A stretch of DNA of 64,000 bases from Pseudomonas wadenswilerensis (GCF_900497695.1 NZ_UIDD01000010.1:558001-622000), one strand, 5' to 3'; shown: positions 7,544 through 14,396, counted from the first letter of the stretch. Made by a program: numbers and translations. The notes: generated by a model not told the origin, from the letters alone.

Positions 7544-8066
7544 CGTCCGGCTCGTCAGGATCCCATTCGGGATCATCGTCGTCCTCATCATATGCGGACA
7601 ACCTCCTGAGTATTTGTTCGATGGGGTCGCGAATCAGTTGGTCATCGACTTCGACGCCGTACTGCGCGGACAAGGTTGCTGCCAACTCATCCGGCAGGGT
7701 ATTAAGCAGCTCGATCTTGGCAGCAGTGATGACGTCCTCGAAGCGGGAAACCATCTCTGCCTCGATCACGACTTCACCCAGGTCCTTGACCCAGTTACGG
7801 TAGGTCCGATCAGCATCTTCGGCGAGCCCCACCTGGTGCATTTGCTCGCGGATCGTTGCGCCATGCAAGTAGCGGAACTGGGCCAGCTTTGCCAACGTTG
7901 CACCACGCTGATCACGGCGCTCCAGTTCCGCGACCGCTGCATCGACTTCTGCCGCTGAGTGATCCAGACCAGCTCCGGCTACAAGGATGCGCGCCCCAGA
8001 TGATCCGCCTCGGGGGGCTGCCCCCTTCCATTCCATGATGCTGCCCATTTGGCTGCCTAATCCAGC
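7512..8066 (-). CDS. Terminase small subunit-like / Nu1-DUF1441-type protein
   Basis: The minus frame ends in a very acidic tail (AYDEDDDDPEWDPDEPDDEE) overlapping the terminase large start, and contains KLAQFRYLHGATIREQMHQV and MVSRFEDVITAAKIELLNTL. Position immediately before GpA and the helical, acid-tailed build suggest the DNA-packaging small subunit. An N-terminal HTH is not visible and the reading frame upstream (to 8111) looks non-phage-like, so the 5' end may be lost at the junction with the plus-strand remnant at 8102. The start drawn is one of several possible ATGs near 8048-8066. Confidence 0.5.
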   Translation of the reverse strand, partial: AGLGSQMGSIMEWKGAAPRGGSSGARILVAGAGLDHSAAEVDAAVAELERRDQRGATLAKLAQFRYLHGATIREQMHQVGLAEDADRTYRNWVKDLGEVVIEAEMVSRFEDVITAAKIELLNTLPDELAATLSAQYGVEVDDQLIRDPIEQILRRLSAYDEDDDDPEWDPDEPDDEEGSEEDGE

Positions 8067-8101
8067 ATCCAGTCCGAGCAGGGACCGCTGCCTGCCCCAA
8101 T

Positions 8102-8317
8102 GACACATCAAATCCGCTACCGCTTGACCACGACCTGCTAACCAAAACCGCCAACACGTTGAAGCTGGCTGGCCGCACCTGGAAGGCCCTGCACGTCGAC
8201 CCTCAGACCCAGCGCGCTACTGACCAGCAACGCTATATCGAAGAGCTCGCCGCCCGCGTACATGCTCAGTTGCGTATCACCCCTGCCAAACCAGCGGGTG
8301 CGGGAGAAGCAGCATGA
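8102..8317 (+). pseudogene. 3' remnant of unidentified phage gene
   Basis: An open plus frame without a usable start reads PLDHDLLTKTANTLKLAGRT, then WKALHVDP, QQRYIEELAARVHAQLRI and GAGEAA, then TGA overlapping the ATG of the next gene in an ATGA arrangement. The coupling and codon use suggest a genuine gene end whose first part was lost at the deletion joining it to the terminase small-subunit region. I do not recognise the family. Confidence 0.45.
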
Positions 8318-8577
8318 CTACTACCACCAAAGCCACACCCTACAGCTGCCTTGTTCACGGCCCCCAGGGTTGCGGAAAGACCTCCAACGCACAAGCCATT
8401 GCCAAGGCCCTTGGCCTCAGCAACGTGCTGGACGACTGGCAAGCGGGTGCGCCCGTGCCGCTGCTGGACACTCTTGTATTGACCAACGCAGACAATCCTC
8501 GGTGGTACTTCAGCGGTCGGGTCATGACGTTCGACCAGGCGATGCAGATCACTGTGCAGCGAGGTACCTCGGCATGA
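8314..8577 (+). CDS. Small P-loop protein, unknown phage function
   Basis: An 87-residue protein with a clear Walker A motif GPQGCGKT at residues 16-23, followed by a helix AQAIAKALGL. No Walker B or sensor motif is visible in the remaining 55 residues. It begins inside the stop of the previous remnant (ATGA) and ends inside the start of the cytosine methylase (ATGA), so the three are translationally coupled. It could bind a nucleotide or be a shortened form of a larger P-loop ATPase. Function unknown. Confidence 0.55.
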   Translation: MTTTTKATPYSCLVHGPQGCGKTSNAQAIAKALGLSNVLDDWQAGAPVPLLDTLVLTNADNPRWYFSGRVMTFDQAMQITVQRGTSA

Positions 8578-10253
8578 CGCCTCGTAAGCACATCCTCAAG
8601 CACTTTCACATGTGCTGCGGTCTGGGTGGCGGCGCCAAAGGGTTCAACCGCGCCAATCCGGTAGTAGGAAACCTGCAAGCCAAGTGGCAATGCATCGGCG
8701 GCGTAGACGTTGACCCGGCCGGGCTCGCTGACTTCGAACGCCTGAGCGGTGTAAAAGGCACGCTGCTCGACCTGTTCACCCGCGATCAATACACCCGCTT
8801 CCATGGGCAAGAGCCGCCACCAAGTTGGCGCGAAGCCACGCCTGAGGACCTGCGGCGCGCTGCTGGAGGCCAACGCCCGGACGCAGTGTTCATCAGTTCC
8901 CCATGCAAGGGGGCTAGCGGATTGCTCTCCGAAAAAATGAGCCTCACCCCTAAGTATCAGGCGCTCAACGAGCTGACACTGCGCTGCATCTGGCTGTTCG
9001 GGGAAGCCTGGAAGGATGACCCGGTACCGCTCCTGGTGTTCGAGAACGTACCGCGCCTGGCTACCCGTGGCCGCCACCTGCTCGATCAGATCAACAGCCT
9101 GCTCAGCTTCTACGGCTATGCCGTCGCTGAAACCACCCACGATTGCGGTGTGATCGGCGGCTTGGCCCAGAGCCGTAAGCGCTTTTTGCTGGTTGCGCGC
9201 CACGTCGAAAAGGTCCCGCCCTTCCTCTACGAGCCCGAGAAAAAGAGCCTACGCGCAGTGGGCGACATTCTTGGCCGCATGCCACTCGCGGGCGACGTGG
9301 TAGCCGCGGGGCCGATGCATCGCGTACCAGCACTGCAGTGGAAGACCTGGGTGCGGCTTGCCCTGGTCGAAGCGGGCAAGGACTGGCGCAGCCTCGATGA
9401 CTTGGCCATCGAGGACGGTTACCTGCGCGACTTCGTTATCGTGCCAAAGGCGTATGCCGGGTACCTGGGCGTCAACGAGTGGGAGAACTCGATCGGAACC
9501 GTCGCAGGCAGGAGCAGCCCTACCAACGGGGCATTCTCGGTAGCTGACCCTCGGGCGAAGTCAGGCGCCCTGCAGTACCAGCAGTACGGGGTCCGGCGCT
9601 GGGAAGACAGCAGTGGCGCAATGATTGGGGTCAAGAGCCCAGGGCAAGGCACATTCAGTGTCGCCGACCTTCGACGCGCCGCTGGTGGCTTCGGCAAGTA
9701 TCTGGTCACCCCATACGCGGGAACCGCTGGCACCGTCATCGCGGGAAGCACCACGGGGCAAGGTGCCTTTGCAGTACAGGATCCACGCCCGGGCATGCGC
9801 CGCAGCAAAGGTGATGCGTACCTGACCGGCGGCCATTACGGGGTAGTCGATTGGAATGGTCAGGCCGGGGCAGTCTCTGCCAGTGCCATGCATGACAACG
9901 GCCGCTGGAGCGTGGCCGACCCACGCATGCCTGCAGCCAACGACAGGCTGACCTGCGTGATCACCAGCCTGGACGGAACTTGGCACCGTCCGTTCACGAC
10001 GCTGGAGATGGCTGCCATCCAGTCACTCGTTGAGCCTGAGGAACAGTTGGAACTGGATGGCCTGAGCGACCAGGCATGGCGGGAGCGCATTGGAAATGCC
10101 GTACCGCCCAAAGCGGCCGAAGCAATCGCCGACGTGATGGGCACCACCTTATTGCTGGCTGCCCAGGGCGAAACCTTCATGCTCAGCAGCATGCCGATCT
10201 GGGTACGGCCGGTTGCGGTGGGGCTGAGTGTGTCTCAGCGGGAGGCCGTATGA
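8574..10253 (+). CDS. DNA cytosine-C5 methyltransferase, phage type
   Basis: A 559-residue enzyme. Motif I is HMCCGLGGGAKGF at residues 12-24, motif IV is SSPCKGASG with the catalytic Cys111, motif VI is FENV at 156-159, and RIGNAVPP near the C-terminus is motif X. It should transfer methyl from SAM to cytosine C5. Between the motifs, in the target-recognition area, four copies of a 20-residue unit ending VADPR/VADLR/VQDPR start at about residues 306, 348, 386 and 432. The start at 8574 overlaps the preceding stop. No restriction enzyme is adjacent. Upstream in-frame extension to 8262 is rejected because it lacks motifs. Confidence 0.88.
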   Translation: MTPRKHILKHFHMCCGLGGGAKGFNRANPVVGNLQAKWQCIGGVDVDPAGLADFERLSGVKGTLLDLFTRDQYTRFHGQEPPPSWREATPEDLRRAAGGQRPDAVFISSPCKGASGLLSEKMSLTPKYQALNELTLRCIWLFGEAWKDDPVPLLVFENVPRLATRGRHLLDQINSLLSFYGYAVAETTHDCGVIGGLAQSRKRFLLVARHVEKVPPFLYEPEKKSLRAVGDILGRMPLAGDVVAAGPMHRVPALQWKTWVRLALVEAGKDWRSLDDLAIEDGYLRDFVIVPKAYAGYLGVNEWENSIGTVAGRSSPTNGAFSVADPRAKSGALQYQQYGVRRWEDSSGAMIGVKSPGQGTFSVADLRRAAGGFGKYLVTPYAGTAGTVIAGSTTGQGAFAVQDPRPGMRRSKGDAYLTGGHYGVVDWNGQAGAVSASAMHDNGRWSVADPRMPAANDRLTCVITSLDGTWHRPFTTLEMAAIQSLVEPEEQLELDGLSDQAWRERIGNAVPPKAAEAIADVMGTTLLLAAQGETFMLSSMPIWVRPVAVGLSVSQREAV

Positions 10254-10756
10254 CCATGCAAACACACGATTGTCCGGTATCCGACGCAGAGTACAACCAC
10301 GCCGCTTGGCTCGGCCGGGCCGGGTCGGACGCTCGTCTTGATGCCGTGCGCAACGGAGAGCAGCTCAATGACCAACTCTGCACGCAACTGGCAACTGATC
10401 AGCCTTGTGCTGGCTATCGCACTCACCGCCGCCCTGATTGCCTTGCATCACCTTACCACTACCGGTCGCCACACCACCGACACAATTCCGACTGTAGACA
10501 GCTTCAGCGATGCCCCGACCCTGGTACTGAGTCCCGCCGCACGCCGAGCTCAAGAGAGGTATTCGCTGTGATCACCACACCGACATATCAACCAGAGGTC
10601 CGCCTACTGAAAGGCTTCCAGCCTCTGACCAGACCAGCAATGTCGATCATCTGCGACGTGTGCGGCAAAGCACGGACCCGCAAAGGCGGCCACGACAAAT
10701 GCTCAAAGGCCCGCCAAGCAGCAGGTTTCATCATCAAGCAGGAGACCAGGGCATGA
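10250..10756 (+). CDS. Questionable long ORF spanning two smaller ones
   Basis: The ATG at 10250 overlaps the methylase stop and has a GGAG site at 10241. The first 45 residues (PVSDAEYNHAAWLGRAGSD and on) look like a real small phage protein. The same frame stays open to 10756, but its middle part (His/Arg/Pro-rich) looks like shadow sequence over the membrane protein at 10368, and its end is the Cys-containing protein starting at 10568. Either a short protein has lost its stop through an indel, or the frame is open by chance. Treat as an alternative to the next two entries. Confidence 0.3.
   Translation: MTMQTHDCPVSDAEYNHAAWLGRAGSDARLDAVRNGEQLNDQLCTQLATDQPCAGYRTHRRPDCLASPYHYRSPHHRHNSDCRQLQRCPDPGTESRRTPSSREVFAVITTPTYQPEVRLLKGFQPLTRPAMSIICDVCGKARTRKGGHDKCSKARQAAGFIIKQETRA
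10368..10571 (+). CDS. Small single-pass membrane protein
   Basis: A 67-residue protein starting MTNSARNWQLISLVLAIALT, with one transmembrane helix at about residues 8-28 and a polar C-terminal tail. The ATG follows a GGAGAGC site by 6 bases. Its TGA overlaps the GTG start of the next gene. Similar short membrane proteins occur in early regions of Pseudomonas phages; no function can be assigned. Confidence 0.5.
   Translation: MTNSARNWQLISLVLAIALTAALIALHHLTTTGRHTTDTIPTVDSFSDAPTLVLSPAARRAQERYSL
10568..10756 (+). CDS. Small CxxC-containing phage protein
   Basis: Starting at GTG 10568 (overlapping the previous stop as GTGA) the frame encodes 62 residues with a CDVCGKARTRKGGHDKC segment at about residues 29-45, a candidate zinc-binding knuckle (C-x2-C...H-x2-C). 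The end overlaps the ATG of the next gene as ATGA. Function unknown; the size fits many small phage regulators. Confidence 0.5.
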   Translation: MITTPTYQPEVRLLKGFQPLTRPAMSIICDVCGKARTRKGGHDKCSKARQAAGFIIKQETRA

Positions 10757-11112
10757 GCGTCGACATCCTGAAGCTGAAGACTTTAGCCGAGGCGACCAAG
10801 CGTGATCAGTACGACTGTTTGGCACTGAACAACTACGGCATGGCGGTACCGCCAGCGGTTGTTCTGGAACTGATCTCAGAGATCGAGCGCCACCGCCAGG
10901 TAGAAGCCGAGGGCGGCAAGCCCGACCTCAACACCCCTCTACTCGATCTAACTCACAGCCAGGTCCTAGCAGAAGCCGCAGCAAGTGTAGCCAGATCCGC
11001 TAACGGCGCGAGAACACCAAGTGGGAATCCTACATGGCCAACGTGGCCACAAAGAAATTTCAGCAGTGACAACGACTGTACGCCACTCGATAAGGCGGAG
11101 AACGTATTATGA
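10753..11112 (+). CDS. Ead/Ea22-like phage protein
   Basis: A 119-residue protein. The first 50 residues (LKTLAEATKRDQYDCLALNN, then VVLELISEIERHRQ) match the pattern of Ead/Ea22-like proteins found in the early region of lambdoid phages. Its function is not established in the family. It starts inside the preceding stop codon and its own stop overlaps the xis start by 4 bases, so it belongs to the same co-translated string ending with int. Confidence 0.6.
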   Translation: MSVDILKLKTLAEATKRDQYDCLALNNYGMAVPPAVVLELISEIERHRQVEAEGGKPDLNTPLLDLTHSQVLAEAAASVARSANGARTPSGNPTWPTWPQRNFSSDNDCTPLDKAENVL

Positions 11113-11363
11113 CTAAGCAACAAGTAAAATCGATCGACACTATCAACGACGAACAACCGGGAAAGTTGCAATTCTTGATCACTCCATCTACTTGGATACG
11201 CAAAGAGTTACTGTTCCCAGTGTTCGGACTGAGCACCGAGGCAGTACGAAAATACCGGGATCGTGGTATCTGGCTGGAAGAGAAGCAATGGCGCACCGAC
11301 CCCGCCAACGTCATTGTTTATAATCGCGTAGAAATCGAGAAGTGGATGGCCGGCCATCCATGA
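11109..11363 (+). CDS. xis: Excisionase (Xis)
   Basis: An 84-residue protein with the winged-helix excisionase pattern: TPSTWIRKELLFPVFGLS, EAVRKYRDRGIWLEEKQW and a final IVYNRVEIEKWMAG. Proteins of this family bend att DNA and steer integrase to excision. The stop overlaps the integrase ATG (ATGA at 11360), so xis and int are coupled. It looks intact. Confidence 0.8.
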   Translation: MTKQQVKSIDTINDEQPGKLQFLITPSTWIRKELLFPVFGLSTEAVRKYRDRGIWLEEKQWRTDPANVIVYNRVEIEKWMAGHP

Positions 11364-12589
11364 AAGAGAAGCTACCACCCGGTGTCGATACCCTACCGAA
11401 GGGTATCGACATCAACGGCAACCTTCTACGGATCGCCTTCAAGTATGAAGGCGAACGCCGCCGAGAGCCGCTACGCAACGTTACCAAGATCAACAAGGCC
11501 GCCATCGCGTATGCGGATAACAAGCGCCGGACGATTCTTTCCGAGATCAAGGAGAACCGCTTTAACTACGCAGCGCACTTCCCCGAATCAACCTGGCTGA
11601 GGGCCAGACTTGAAATTCCCAATGAACCCAGCAAGCGCACTGTCAACGAAGGCATTAATCGCTGGTTGGAAGTTGTGGAGGTCAAGAAAGCTCATAGCAC
11701 CTTCATCAATTACAAAAGCAAATCAGAGCACGTAAGGCGAAAATTTGGCGATAGAACTATCGCAAGCATTCCAAAGAGCGAGCTTGAACTGTTCCAGGCG
11801 GAACTACTTACAGGGGGCTTAAAGCCAAAAACCGTAAACGATGTTTTCACCATAGTGCGCGGTATATGGGGTGATGCTTTCAGTGATGAGATAATAAAAT
11901 TCAACCCACTAGAACGCATAGAGAACATTCAATCCGACAGCGATATTGAATTCGCCGACCCATTCACTCGCAGTGAGATCGACCGGATCGCCGTAGCGGA
12001 CCCTGACCGGCTGGCAGACAGCCGAATGATCGTGTTCAACTGCTGGGCCGGGCTGTCACTGTCTGAGCTGATTGCAGCTGCAGTCGAAGACGTTGACCTA
12101 GTGGCTGGTACTCTCACTGTCCGCCGCGCCTTGGTCGCCGGAGAGTTCAAGGTGCCAAAGGAGCGCGCACGGATCCGCACAGTAGAGCTGATCGAGCCCG
12201 CGCTGGAGCTGATGACGGCCATCATGGCCGACGCCGCACTGACCGAGCCGAAACACATCAGCGTTGTACAGCGGGATAACATCACCAAGAAACACGAGCG
12301 AGTGCGCTTTCTGTTCCGCAGCTCCACCAGTGGCCTGATGTGGAACGGCAAGACCGTCAGCAACTGGTTCACCGCTCACCTGGCGAAGGCAGGCATCCGC
12401 CATCGAGGCGCTAACCAGGCCCGCCACACTTTCGCAAGCCAAGCGCTATCGAGCTACGTCCCGATTGAATGGGTCGCCCGACAACTCGGACATAGTGATA
12501 CAACGATGGTGCGAAAGCACTACGGACGTTGGATCTCCAGCGACACGAAAAGTATGGCGGAAATAGTTTCTAAGATGATGGGGTTTTGA
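11360..12589 (+). CDS. int: Phage tyrosine integrase
   Basis: A 409-residue tyrosine recombinase. An N-terminal arm-binding segment (GIDINGNLLRIAFKYEGERR, residues 16-35) is followed by a SAM-like core-binding domain at about 95-180 and the catalytic domain from about 200. Arg355 (NQARHTF), His378 (QLGHSDTTM) and the nucleophile Tyr388 (RKHYGRW) are visible. At the usual first arginine position the sequence reads WAGLSLSEL, with Ser233, and the His of the HxxR box is Asn352. The ATG at 11360 overlaps the xis stop and is preferred to 11342. It should act on the tRNA-Ser att site. Confidence 0.88.
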   Translation: MKEKLPPGVDTLPKGIDINGNLLRIAFKYEGERRREPLRNVTKINKAAIAYADNKRRTILSEIKENRFNYAAHFPESTWLRARLEIPNEPSKRTVNEGINRWLEVVEVKKAHSTFINYKSKSEHVRRKFGDRTIASIPKSELELFQAELLTGGLKPKTVNDVFTIVRGIWGDAFSDEIIKFNPLERIENIQSDSDIEFADPFTRSEIDRIAVADPDRLADSRMIVFNCWAGLSLSELIAAAVEDVDLVAGTLTVRRALVAGEFKVPKERARIRTVELIEPALELMTAIMADAALTEPKHISVVQRDNITKKHERVRFLFRSSTSGLMWNGKTVSNWFTAHLAKAGIRHRGANQARHTFASQALSSYVPIEWVARQLGHSDTTMVRKHYGRWISSDTKSMAEIVSKMMGF

Positions 12590-12597
12590 AAGCAAAA

Positions 12598-12623
12598 GGC
12601 AGAGCTCCTCGATGGGCTCTGCC
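12598..12623. terminator. Terminator between int and the chaperone gene
   Basis: GGCAGAGC and GCTCTGCC form an 8-bp stem with a 10-base loop, with AAAA before and TTTA after. It separates the convergent int and chaperone genes and could end transcripts from both sides. Confidence 0.7.
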
Positions 12624-12638
12624 TTTATTACTGAGCGA

Positions 12639-13199
12639 TCAACCTTCAGTTTTTTTCTTAACGCGCTTAACTGGCTTCTTACCTACAAGATCAACTTGCT
12701 TAGCCAAATACTCTTGCCGTCTCTCTTCGTCTCTCGTCGCTTCTTCAGCGGCAGCAGCATTGAAATCTGCGGCAGGCAAAGACCACATTCCATGGGGCCC
12801 CCTTGCAGTCAGATTAGAAACCATCTCCCGAATAGCCCCATACAAAATAGAGTAACCAGTTGCTCGAATCGCTCTAAACCGCTCCATGCCCTGATACTGA
12901 CTAGAGGCGTAACGCATGTAGACTACAGCTTTGATGTCAATTCTATATGGAAGAGGCTTATTGTCGGGATCCTCTTCATCCTCTTCCAACATAATATTCA
13001 AACCAAAGATAAAGGTTCTCGGATCTTCCGACTTAGCCTTATCGTACTGCAAACTCATACGTCGTTGAAACGTAACACCATCAAAAGGAAAGTCCAATTG
13101 ATAGAATTCGGAGGAATGCTCTCCCTCAAAGTCGCTATTAGACTCGACTTTAACGTGGATAAATTCAACCTTAGTAATTGACAGCGAAGCAGCCTTCAT
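12639..13199 (-). CDS. SecB-like chaperone of a toxin-antitoxin-chaperone system
   Basis: A 186-residue cytosolic protein. Residues 1-100 form alternating beta strands (TFIFGLNIMLEE, YRIDIKAVVYMRYASS), and residues 107-148 read RFRAIRATGYSILYGAIREM, then TARGPHGMWSLPAADFN. This last block is the pattern of SecB homologues (xxGxxILY..IRE...LT.RGP....LP..NF). A lysine-rich tail follows (KPVKRVKKK). Host SecB is encoded elsewhere, so this is a specialised copy. It overlaps the antitoxin gene by 29 bases, which ties its expression to it. In TAC systems such a chaperone folds the antitoxin; the assignment is by pattern, not search. Confidence 0.65.
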   Translation of the reverse strand: MKAASLSITKVEFIHVKVESNSDFEGEHSSEFYQLDFPFDGVTFQRRMSLQYDKAKSEDPRTFIFGLNIMLEEDEEDPDNKPLPYRIDIKAVVYMRYASSQYQGMERFRAIRATGYSILYGAIREMVSNLTARGPHGMWSLPAADFNAAAAEEATRDEERRQEYLAKQVDLVGKKPVKRVKKKTEG

Positions 13200-13626
13200 T
13201 GGCCTCTACCTCTCCACGTGCGAAACCGTATTCTTCGTCATTGGCAGAGTACAATGCCTCATTACGAAAACCATAGTCTTCATCATTGAAACCGAAACCT
13301 GCAACAATGGTAAGAGGCTCGGGATCCGAGAATCTCATATCTGCCAAGGCACTTCTTACTTGAGACTCGCCGAAATAAATATTCAGCTTCTCTGCAACAG
13401 CGTCTGCAAGTGAATGGATAGTATCCAATTTCAGGTTCTGGTCGCCCCGAAGCCATCTCGAAACATTGGCTTCCGAAACGCCCAGTCTCTCAGCAATATC
13501 GATATTTTTAAGCCCCTTGTCCTGCATCAAACGCCTGATTTCGAAGACAGGGGCCGCTCGTCGAGCGTATCCAAACAGTTCTGCATCTTCGGCAATTTGT
13601 TGGGCAATATCAAAGTTGTTCATCAT
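13171..13626 (-). CDS. HTH antitoxin with chaperone-addiction-like C-terminal tail
   Basis: A 151-residue protein. An XRE/HigA helix-turn-helix lies at about residues 28-84 (IRRLMQDKGLKNIDIAERLG, SEANVSRWLRGDQNLKL). The region after residue 100 is not part of the usual antitoxin fold; it is aromatic and acidic and repeats a heptad-like motif, NDEDYGF at 114-120 and NDEEYGF at 129-135, before ending GCFAVNY. Exposed hydrophobic tails of this kind act as chaperone-addiction segments in TAC antitoxins. It lies 17 bases after the toxin stop and overlaps the chaperone start. Two adjacent ATGs begin the gene. Confidence 0.7.
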   Translation of the reverse strand: MMNNFDIAQQIAEDAELFGYARRAAPVFEIRRLMQDKGLKNIDIAERLGVSEANVSRWLRGDQNLKLDTIHSLADAVAEKLNIYFGESQVRSALADMRFSDPEPLTIVAGFGFNDEDYGFRNEALYSANDEEYGFARGEVEANEGCFAVNY

Positions 13627-13643
13627 GAGACCCTAAAAGATAA

Positions 13644-14138
13644 CTATAAATTCGCTTCAATGACTTTTTTAATCAACTCTTCTGCACGTTCCTTGACCGC
13701 TGTTTCTGTCTGTTGCTGGTTTTTATGCGCCGCTTCAAAGAAGAAAACGAAGCGCCCCATTTTACCTGTATATGGATACAGGTAAATGCGATCCTTGTTC
13801 CCGTGCTTCAGCTCACGCAGGTTTTCAGTTTTTCCCGCATGCTTGAAGCTGTGCGCCACCTTGTATTTGACAACGCTGTTTGCAAAATACTTAGAAAAGT
13901 CATCCAGCATCATTCCGCTAAAGATCGCGTCGATCATAGCCATAAAGTGGGCACGCTTGGAGTTTTCGTTGACATCGGCCATCACGGATTTGATGAAAAC
14001 CGCTTTTTCGGGCAACCCCGAGGCAGGAAGGATCATCACTGGTTCCCATTTCAAGGTTCCATTGATCGATACGATTTTCGCGGTATTAATACCGGCCTTA
14101 TCGAGGATGTACGTCCGTGACAGTCTATGCAGCTTCAT
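13644..14138 (-). CDS. RelE/HigB-like toxin of a TAC system
   Basis: A 164-residue protein. The C-terminal half (about 90-160) has the RelE/HigB layout: VAHSFKHAGKTENLRELKHG, DRIYLYPYTGKMGRFVFFFE, AAHKNQQQTETAVKERAEEL, i.e. a compact-size remark followed by R-I-Y-x-Y, a hydrophobic strand and a K-x-Q-x-T...A..R helix. HigB-type toxins cleave mRNA at the ribosome. The first 60 residues are extra compared with a 90-120 residue HigB. An AAGGAG site lies 7 bases before the ATG. First gene of the three-gene operon, as in HigB-HigA systems. The exact activity is unproven. Confidence 0.6.
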   Translation of the reverse strand: MKLHRLSRTYILDKAGINTAKIVSINGTLKWEPVMILPASGLPEKAVFIKSVMADVNENSKRAHFMAMIDAIFSGMMLDDFSKYFANSVVKYKVAHSFKHAGKTENLRELKHGNKDRIYLYPYTGKMGRFVFFFEAAHKNQQQTETAVKERAEELIKKVIEANL

Positions 14139-14156
14139 GCCGACTCCTTAACACGC

Positions 14157-14172
14157 AGGTTAACTCAAACCT
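14157..14172. promoter_or_regulatory. Inverted repeat before the TAC operon (candidate operator)
   Basis: AGGTT and AACCT arms separated by six bases lie 19-34 bp upstream of the toxin start. HTH antitoxins of the HigA type usually repress their own promoter through such repeats. A TTGACA-like -35 can be seen further upstream on the minus strand near 14215. Support is by position and symmetry only. Confidence 0.35.
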
Positions 14173-14309
14173 CATGTCACGGCAAGCGGACCCGACGAGG
14201 TGTTGGCAATATGTCAAAAACGAGCGCAAAAGGCTATGCGCCTTTTCCCCTACCCGAGTCGAATCTGGACGACCTAAAGCGGCCACAGCCGGACTGTAGC
14301 TCCTACCTA

Positions 14310-14328
14310 TTGCCCTAGAATTGCCCTA
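14310..14328 (+). repeat. Paired TTGCCCTA motifs near attR (candidate integrase arm sites)
   Basis: TTGCCCTA starts at 14310 and at 14321, again 11 bp apart and in the same orientation as the pair at 656-674. The two pairs are the only obvious shared sequence of the element ends besides the att core. Confidence 0.55.
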
Positions 14329-14348
14329 ATGCTAAGGCCGGAAACGAC

Positions 14349-14384
14349 GAAGCCCCCGAAAACGTCAATGTTTTCGGGGGCTTC
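14349..14384 (-). terminator. Element-borne terminator downstream of tRNA-Ser
   Basis: A long perfect stem (GAAGCCCCCGAAAAC with GTTTTCGGGGGCTTC, loop GTCAAT-like) lies 13 bp beyond the tRNA-Ser 3' end inside the prophage. It apparently replaces the original tRNA terminator now stranded at 496-527. Confidence 0.65.
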
Positions 14385-14396
14385 GACTACTTCGCA

